A stretch of 64,000 nucleotides of DNA from Apium graveolens. Its lineage: Eukaryota; Streptophyta; Magnoliopsida; Apiales; Apiaceae. Shown one piece after another: positions 57,877 to 64,000 of this stretch. The stretch lies in NCBI RefSeq assembly GCF_009905375.1, contig NC_133647.1:48232506-48296505 (forward strand), written 5' to 3'. The notes beneath the pieces are model-generated. The model was given only the letters and a program-made list of their open reading frames with translations, did not search any database and was not told the DNA's origin. The position numbers and the translations under genes are program-made. Each line of letters begins with the position of its first letter. Position 1 is the first letter of the stretch.

Positions 57877-58494
57877 CTTGATATTTTGCTAGGTTAATAA
57901 TAAACAAAGGAGTTAGTGGAAGATGATCTCACCATTTGCCATGTGTTGGTGATTTGTGGTGAGATGAGATCATCCCTCGTTAACTAGATAATTAACTAGC
58001 CATTCCTTCCTTACTATCACTTGGTTTCTTGGTTGATCACCCATCCACTTGCCTTGCCACTTGCAAAGGTATTTGCAAGAGTCGTTATTCATTTCTTTGT
58101 CCGGTTATCACTCAATCTCGTTGATCGTTTGGTTAAATACCTCAATGGTTTTATTGATAAAATCTTCTTGGTATTTTTAATACCTAAATTAATTCTCCTT
58201 TAAAATCCTTGGATTAAAATCTTTCTTCTTAATATCGATTCCTTAAATCCCTTAATATCCGGTGAAAATCTCGGGGGAAAATAAAAGTGCTTAGTTTCGA
58301 AGTCCGACGGCTTTTATATACACTTATTTTCACTCTCCAATAGTAATATAAGCTTAGAATTTTCATAAGAGAACTCCTATATATGAGCGTCTGATAATAT
58401 TTCTTAATCAGCAAAAAAATAGCATTCATCAGGGTTTTGAAAAATTACTATTCACTAGTGCTTTAATTATTACCAAAAATTAGGGTTATAACAG
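57877..58494 (-). repeat. Gypsy-2 3' LTR, first piece
   Basis: The minus strand starts TGTTATAACCCTAATTTTTGG-like sequence at 58494 (the Gypsy-1 LTR starts TGTAATAACCCC then aatttttgg) and runs into the Tat insertion at 57877. No gene. Confidence 0.83.
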
Positions 58495-58510
58495 TCTCCC
58501 CTCCTTAAAA
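58495..58510 (-). other. Gypsy-2 polypurine tract
   Basis: The minus strand reads TTTTAAGGAGGGGAGAC, identical to the Gypsy-1 tract, immediately before the LTR. Confidence 0.85.
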
Positions 58511-60360
58511 GGATTCCGTCCCGGAATCAGGTTGAAGACAACTGGGGATACTTTTCTTAACATTTCGCTTTCTAGTTTCCAAGTCAATCCTTGAACATTC
58601 CGATCTTCTTGCAGTGCATCTCACTAGTACTATAGCTTTTTATTCTCAATAATCCATCCCAGATCTTCTTGCAGTGCATCTCACTAGTACTATAGCTTTT
58701 TATTCTCAATAATCCATTCCATAATCCATACTATTCTTTGTACGCAATATTATTCTGGTTCTACTTATATTCGTTCATAACGTATCACATTTTTCATATT
58801 CGTATCGACTTGGGTATCAAGAACCTGCTTCAATTTCGGAGACAATCTTGATCCACATGTAGAAGTAGAAGAATTTATTCAGAGATCACTATGATCAGTG
58901 AACAGTTGTTATATTAGACTTCTATCACATAGACCGACAGTCGTTCGACAGTACCTCCCCTCTTTGAAGGGTTGTTCCTCTCAAGTATAAAGAAGATTAA
59001 TAAGAGAGGAGAGAAGAAAAAAATAATTTCTAAGAATTACGGAAAGATTCATATTTGCAAATTATTATGCTAAAAATTTTACCTCTGAACTATAGAGGTT
59101 TATCAGAGAAGAACAAGAATATAAGAGTTAGTACCAAGTACTACCTTATCATAAGTTCAAATCAAACCACCTTATAATTATATCTAGTGGCATCAAAAAT
59201 TTAATATTAACAAGAGAGTATCTCCAATCCAACACTCTATGGATCTAGGCTCTTGTTCATTCTTAATATCAATCACTTTTGAAAACTCCTTCAACATCCA
59301 GAGTTGAATCTTGGATTTCTTACTCGACACTATCGCTATTGGAATTCTACGTCGTACTCCAATATCATTTGTATACATACTTATAACTCTTCATCGTTAA
59401 AAAGAAATAATTAAATAATTAAATAAACACTTGGTTAGGCTATCCCTATAACCCATACACCACCATGGTTCGACTAAATAATTGGTAATCACATACCACC
59501 ATACTTTACCATATATCCATTTTTATTCCGGCATTACCTCGATTGTCATAATCTCATTACTTATAGAATCATTGCTATAATCCTTATAGTCTATTGCTGA
59601 TTTAATATAGCTCATTGTTTCATCGGGTTCTTAATAGCTACTCGTACATAGTTCATATTTACCGCCTCACAACTTCCGGAGGAGATACAACAAATCACTA
59701 TTCCTTATCCACGAAGAATGTTTCTTGGACTTTCCATAGATATGACATGAAGCAGATTAAATTACAGAAAAGTTTTAGCCAAAGCAACGATGGTAGGTTA
59801 ATAAAATTCTTAATCATATATCCTCAATAGGAACCTTGAAGCTTAAAGGTTCACTTAGTCCTTTTTGCATCATGGTCCTGGCTTATGTCGAGATAGGACC
59901 TTCTAAGGTAAGTAGTCTGCTCACAAGAATAAGGTCTTTTCCCAACCATTATTACGTTTAAGTATTGCACAGTCATCAGAAGGAATATAATCCTTCCACA
60001 TTACACCATATCCTGTAAGGTTTCACCCATCATCTCTTAATTCCTTTGGCACAAGCATTTATAAACTACTATTTTATACTTAAAGTGTCAGCCACCTCAT
60101 TAGCCTTTCCTGATAATAGTTCCTTGCAATCAATGTCTTTTGAACCACTTTCAACTAAATTTTCTACCTAATTCCTAGTCACCGCTTATGTCAAGTTATT
60201 TCCTTAAGTCTTTGTGAAAGGAGAAATTACATTTAAGCTTCAACTTGCATGCAACCCTGTTTACACAAAAATATAGTAGTTCTCGAATTGGCCGGGTGCT
60301 TTAGTTACATTAGTTTACACAGCAGTTTTGACCATCATGCTGAAGGTCCGTGTTGTCGGC
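58511..60360 (-). pseudogene. Gypsy-2 interior, 3' part (decayed RNase H to LTR)
   Basis: The reverse complement is collinear with Gypsy-1 from about 5925 to 8246. The best blocks are 60200-59860 with 5930-6250 (including an SGK, then VADTL RNase H-end peptide) and 59000-58850 with 7080-7260. Most of the integrase C-terminus seen in Gypsy-1 is missing. Stops in all frames. The sequence is interrupted at 60360 by another LTR; the rest of the interior is expected beyond the window. Confidence 0.7.
58602..58721. repeat. 60-bp perfect tandem duplication (near perfect)
   Basis: gatcttcttgcagtgcatct starts at 58602 and 58662, and both 60-bp units match except near the end (catccca/cattcca). A recent local duplication inside Gypsy-2. 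Confidence 0.93.
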
Positions 60361-63300
60361 TGTCACACCCCAAATCCGGGGTCAAGATTTGGTGTCACTA
60401 AACAATCCTTACATAGAATAAAGAAATAAATAAATAAATAACCCCTTGAATCCGGATCGATTACAGGTTATGGTATGAAACAAGAATCTAATCTTCTACA
60501 ACTTACAACAACTAATATACAATTGTAAATACCTCTGAACTAATGCTCGAATCATATTCTTCTAACTTCTTCAACCTCTCGCAGCGGAGATTTCTCGAAC
60601 TTCTGTTGTCTATCTAAGCTATTCATTTGTATCCTTATCTGTTTCTGGCAGAAATAAGAATTGACAAAGCAAGAGTGAGCCAAAAATGCTCAGCAAGTAT
60701 ATAATTTGAGTCTTAAACATTAATTTCTCTGAAATATTTTGAAGAGCGAAACACGAAATCATTTAAAGGATATACTTTATCAGCTTAAAATTAATTTGAT
60801 TTGTATTGCTATAAATCCCAAAGGACATAATGACATTTTTGTCAGAGCTTTTAGAGATCGCGTATTTTCAAAATAGCTTCTGGTATCATCTCATAATTGA
60901 GCAATGAATGCAATAACTATTCATAAAACGACGTTCAAGAAATTCCTAACTATTCAGTATCCATCATTATCGACTAAGTTTCCATAGACTTAGCCTGCTA
61001 AACCAGCCTGATAAGGACGGGTTGAATAATTAAGAAAATCCCAATTCATTCAAGATTCTAAATATCCCTGAGCAACAAATGCTACAGCAACACTCTAAAC
61101 CTCGAATTCATTTATAAACACTGTAATTTCTCGAAACTGAGGGCTAAGAAAGAATAACTTTAACCCATAATCACATTTTACTTCAAGAGGGAATGCCCTT
61201 AATGGCGATCAACAATAAATTGGACTGAACATTAGAAACCAACATATGCACTATAACCTGCTGATCAGTCAGGAGATAGTGCGGATCTATACCCAACTGC
61301 ATAGACCCAACCAACATATGGGGCACCCAGGCAACTATGGCCTAATAATTAATGATCTGGGTAAAACCCAGCCTGTATAGTAACAATCCAGCCCGTAGAG
61401 TATTTTGATATCAAATCATTTTGATTTCAAAACATCCCAAATTAGGGTTCGCAAATAACCCGAACGAATGGGTATTTGCTCAAGAGAGCAATTGAATTAT
61501 AGGAACAAGAATAAATGAACAAGCATAATATGAGTAATTGCAGCAAAATGTAAAACATTTAACTATTCTGAACTTAGAATAGTAGCGAATAATATTTGCA
61601 GTATTTAAAAGAAATTCAAGAGTACTTGCAGTATTTAAAAGAAAAATCCAGAATACTTGCATAAACAGAATTATTTAATTCAGCGATATGTTTATCGATT
61701 CTAAACTGAGAATAAGGAAAGCGATACTTGCATGGTAAAATTTAAAATAAATATCACTTGAACAATAAGTGATGATAGAGATACTTGCCTCAATAAGCTT
61801 TAACCGCTATTGACTTTAGTTCAACTTTGATCGTTCGGCTTTATCGTCTACCTACTATCCTATTCTCGATACGATCTCAACATTCAGACCCTTTGGTTGG
61901 AACTTCGTTGATCTCAATGTCTAATCTTTAGATCCTTCCTAGTCCGATGTCACGTCTCGGGTCTTCCGTCTAAAACCTACAGGGTTGAAATACCCTAATT
62001 CAGATAACCGCTTAAGCTTAACATCAACTCGTTATCATATTCTACCCATACGATTTGATAACTAGATTCATATTTATATGTATTATCGAAATACACATAG
62101 CAGTTATGGTTCACATCTTCGAAACTCGGTTCGGTATTTATTTTCAGAAAATACGTATACTCATCGTTTTCAAAAATAGGGTAATCGATTATTTATAAAT
62201 TATCTTGTCTCAATCGCAGTCCAGTTCATATAATATAATTGTATATGATTATTCGACGTCTCCGATAATTATAGGTTACGTTCCCGATATTTCGGAATTG
62301 ATTTCCCGAAAATCGGGCAGCGTCTCCTTTGTTTATCGGCCTACCCGTCGAAATCAAATCGACGTCAAATCACAACAACAGCCACAACATAATTCAATCC
62401 ACAATCCAATTACCAAGTCCCAAACTCCGATTCGCTTAATTATTATTACTATTCGTATTCTGCATTTTTATTCGTATATTTTTTTTTTATATTTTTTTTT
62501 ATTTAATTAATAACGTAGGACTCAGATTAAAATCATCACGGTCCACCGTCGGCTCGCCGAAGCTCATCGCCGATGGCAGCGAAAATTTGCGGGTGCCCGA
62601 ATTCGTCGGGTTTCCAACACAAATTTTCACCGATAAATATTAATTTCTCACACACCTTTCAATTAATATCACTAAAATATTCAATAAAATTTCTGCAGAG
62701 AATTTCTAAAATCCAACTTAATATATGCACAACAGGGCAACAATACACGCACAAAACAAATAAATAGGGACACGCGGTCGCCTCGCCGGACAGAGCCGGC
62801 GGCAACCGGAAAGTAGGAAAAATCAGGGAACAATAGAACCAAAGTATCAACACCAACATCACAGAATCACGCGCTTACGCGCTGCACAAGGCCACCACAC
62901 CTCTCAGAAATTCCGAGAGGTAGTAACCGAAACAACAATCACCAAAACAACAGACACAACCCAACTATAATATACACGCGTATGTCTGTATATATGTATA
63001 AATCGATTCCTTTTCTGAACCAAAACCTTATGGCCGGAACAGAACACGAAACCGGAGAAGAAAAGGGCGGCAAGTGTGCCGGAGATAGGCCGACGATTGA
63101 CCCGAAAAGAAGGAAACAGTGCTTACCGAAAATCAGAGGAACAAAACAGAGAAATAGAGAATCGTGGGAAAGAAAGAGTGAAGAGAGGGATTGACCAAGA
63201 GAGATTGGATGAGAGAGGTCAGAGAGATTGATGAATAAAGAGAGATGTAGAGACGAGAGAAAGAGAGATTGAGAGGGTAGCAGAGAGAGAGAGTGGAAAG

Positions 63301-64000
63301 ATTAGGAAGAGAGAGAGAGGGTTGTAATTATCCTTTATGTTAATCATTTTTAGTATAATTTCTGAATTCGTAACGGAATATAACAATTTAACGATCCATT
63401 TACGAGTAACATAACTCGAAAAATTTCCAAATTACCTTTTAAAATTTATCGAAATAATTAAAAATTTAATAAATAAAATTTTCATAATTCTTTGAAACAT
63501 TTTTAATGATGCGTAACGTACCCGCATTTATTGATTATACGAATAAATGTGTGGGTGAATAAAAGCCAGAAAATTGTCAGAATCATTTTAAAATGCTTAA
63601 AATATTTGAAAGTTAATAAAATAAAATTTTCATGATTTTTGAAGCATTCTGGAATTAAATATTGATTTTATAATTAAATGGGGTCAGGAAATCATTTTAA
63701 ATTAAATTAAATTCATATAACTCGATAATTAATTATGACATTAATCTTTGCGTCCAACAAATCACAAACAATTAATACTACACATCACATAGCTGACCGA
63801 ATCATCACACATTGGATTTATTTAATAATTTGATAATTACATTTACCTTTTGGATCTGAAAATAGGTTACTAAGTCGCTAAGTAACTGAAAAGACGATAC
63901 GATTTTAATATCAAAATTGGACAATTATCAAAACAGAGCTTCCTATAAAATACTTTATACGAAATTAAAGTGATAATGTCTCGCCTTTTGAGAATATAAA
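60361..64000 (-). repeat. Family T-related LTR, running off the window
   Basis: The minus strand ends ...GGATTTGGGGTGTGACA at 60361. Its other end lies beyond 64000; the last 150 bp of the window match 20500-20650 (shared 'ttcgtataaa', 'aagc', 'tttgataatt', 'cagttacttagcg'). At least 3.64 kb long. It contains a GA-rich block and a GC-rich patch near 62775-62815 (ccggcggcaaccgg), which look like transcribed leader sequence. It is inserted in Gypsy-2; the expected target duplication is tcggc (60356-60360). Whether it is solo or part of a full element cannot be seen. Confidence 0.72.
63165..63325. repeat. GA-rich low-complexity block
   Basis: Long gagagaga runs on the plus strand (CT-rich on the minus strand, the LTR's sense strand), resembling a plant 5' leader downstream of a promoter. 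Confidence 0.9.

Larger units (their letters stand above)
40307..60360 (-). mobile_element. Gypsy-2: second Tekay-like element, with nested insertions
   Basis: Minus strand: the last 1.9 kb of interior (60360-58495), polypurine tract, then a 3' LTR running from 58494 to 40307 but split by the Tat element (47127-57871) and a Family T solo LTR (40460-43858). Adding the LTR pieces gives about 4.03 kb, the same as the 4.1-kb Gypsy-1 LTR. The end fragment (40454-40307) matches Gypsy-1 2560-2680, but the last ~18 bp are missing. The rest of the interior is displaced beyond 64000 by the LTR at 60361. Confidence 0.8.

Noticed and set aside
62205..63194. Short plus-strand ORFs near the right end as host genes
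   Set aside because: They run against the sense direction of the LTR they lie in, are under about 100 codons and show no recognisable domain.
60361..64000. Treating this as the 5' LTR of Gypsy-2
   Set aside because: Its end (GGGGTGTGACA) and its distal part match Family T rather than the Gypsy-2 LTR, and no primer-binding site follows at 60360. An inserted LTR fits better.

Overview
The window is plant nuclear DNA, almost certainly from a eudicot with a large, repeat-rich genome. It is AT-rich and consists almost entirely of nested LTR retrotransposons. I found no convincing ordinary host gene, tRNA, rRNA or microRNA gene. The element types (Tekay-like, Athila and Tat Ty3/Gypsy; SIRE-like Ty1/Copia with an extra 3' reading frame) are typical of dicots. 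An asterid such as an Apiaceae relative is a guess from memory, not shown by the sequence.

Layout: (1) 1-12363 (+), Gypsy-1, a decayed Tekay-like Ty3/Gypsy element with 4.1-kb LTRs. Its left LTR runs off the window start, and its interior holds scrambled gag/pol relics. (2) 12364-20025 (+), the 3' half of a decayed Ty1/Copia element: integrase end, RT and RNase H, a spacer with a repeated motif, then a broken extra ORF of about 4.5 kb. (3) 20026-20922 (+), the start of an LTR of a second gypsy family (here Family T, beginning TGTAATATCC). (4) 20923-26260 (-), the 3' end of a SIRE-like Copia element: LTR, polypurine tract and a second long extra ORF. (5) 26261-30374, two related LTRs in opposite orientation (the second a solo LTR with an ATCAC target duplication) around an unclassified stretch with two perfect hairpins. 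(6) 30375-39210 (-), an Athila element with 5' LTR, primer site, gag, pol and env-like ORF, all broken, and no 3' LTR. (7) 39211-40306 (-), a Copia gag/protease fragment. (8) 40307-60360 (-), Gypsy-2, a relative of Gypsy-1. Its 3' LTR is split by a Family T solo LTR (40460-43858, duplication ACTGA) and by a young Tat element (47127-57871, duplication GTTGT). (9) 60361-64000 (-), a further Family T LTR running off the window.

The most interesting unit is the Tat element. Its two 548-bp LTRs differ at about one base, so it inserted recently. It has a nearly intact gag-pol (zinc knuckle, protease, RT, two RNase H regions, integrase), except that the likely gag start codon reads ACG and one amber codon interrupts gag. 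Downstream of pol it carries an oppositely oriented gene with its own TATA box and three short T-rich GT-AG introns. Spliced, this predicts a 592-residue protein with a domain like the 'putative gypsy-type transposon' family, then a coiled coil and an acidic tail. Several tandem arrays lie between that antisense promoter and the 3' LTR.

Inferred order of events: the Copia and Gypsy elements are old and mutated; Athila, the solo LTRs and further Copia material came between; the Tat element is the latest arrival.
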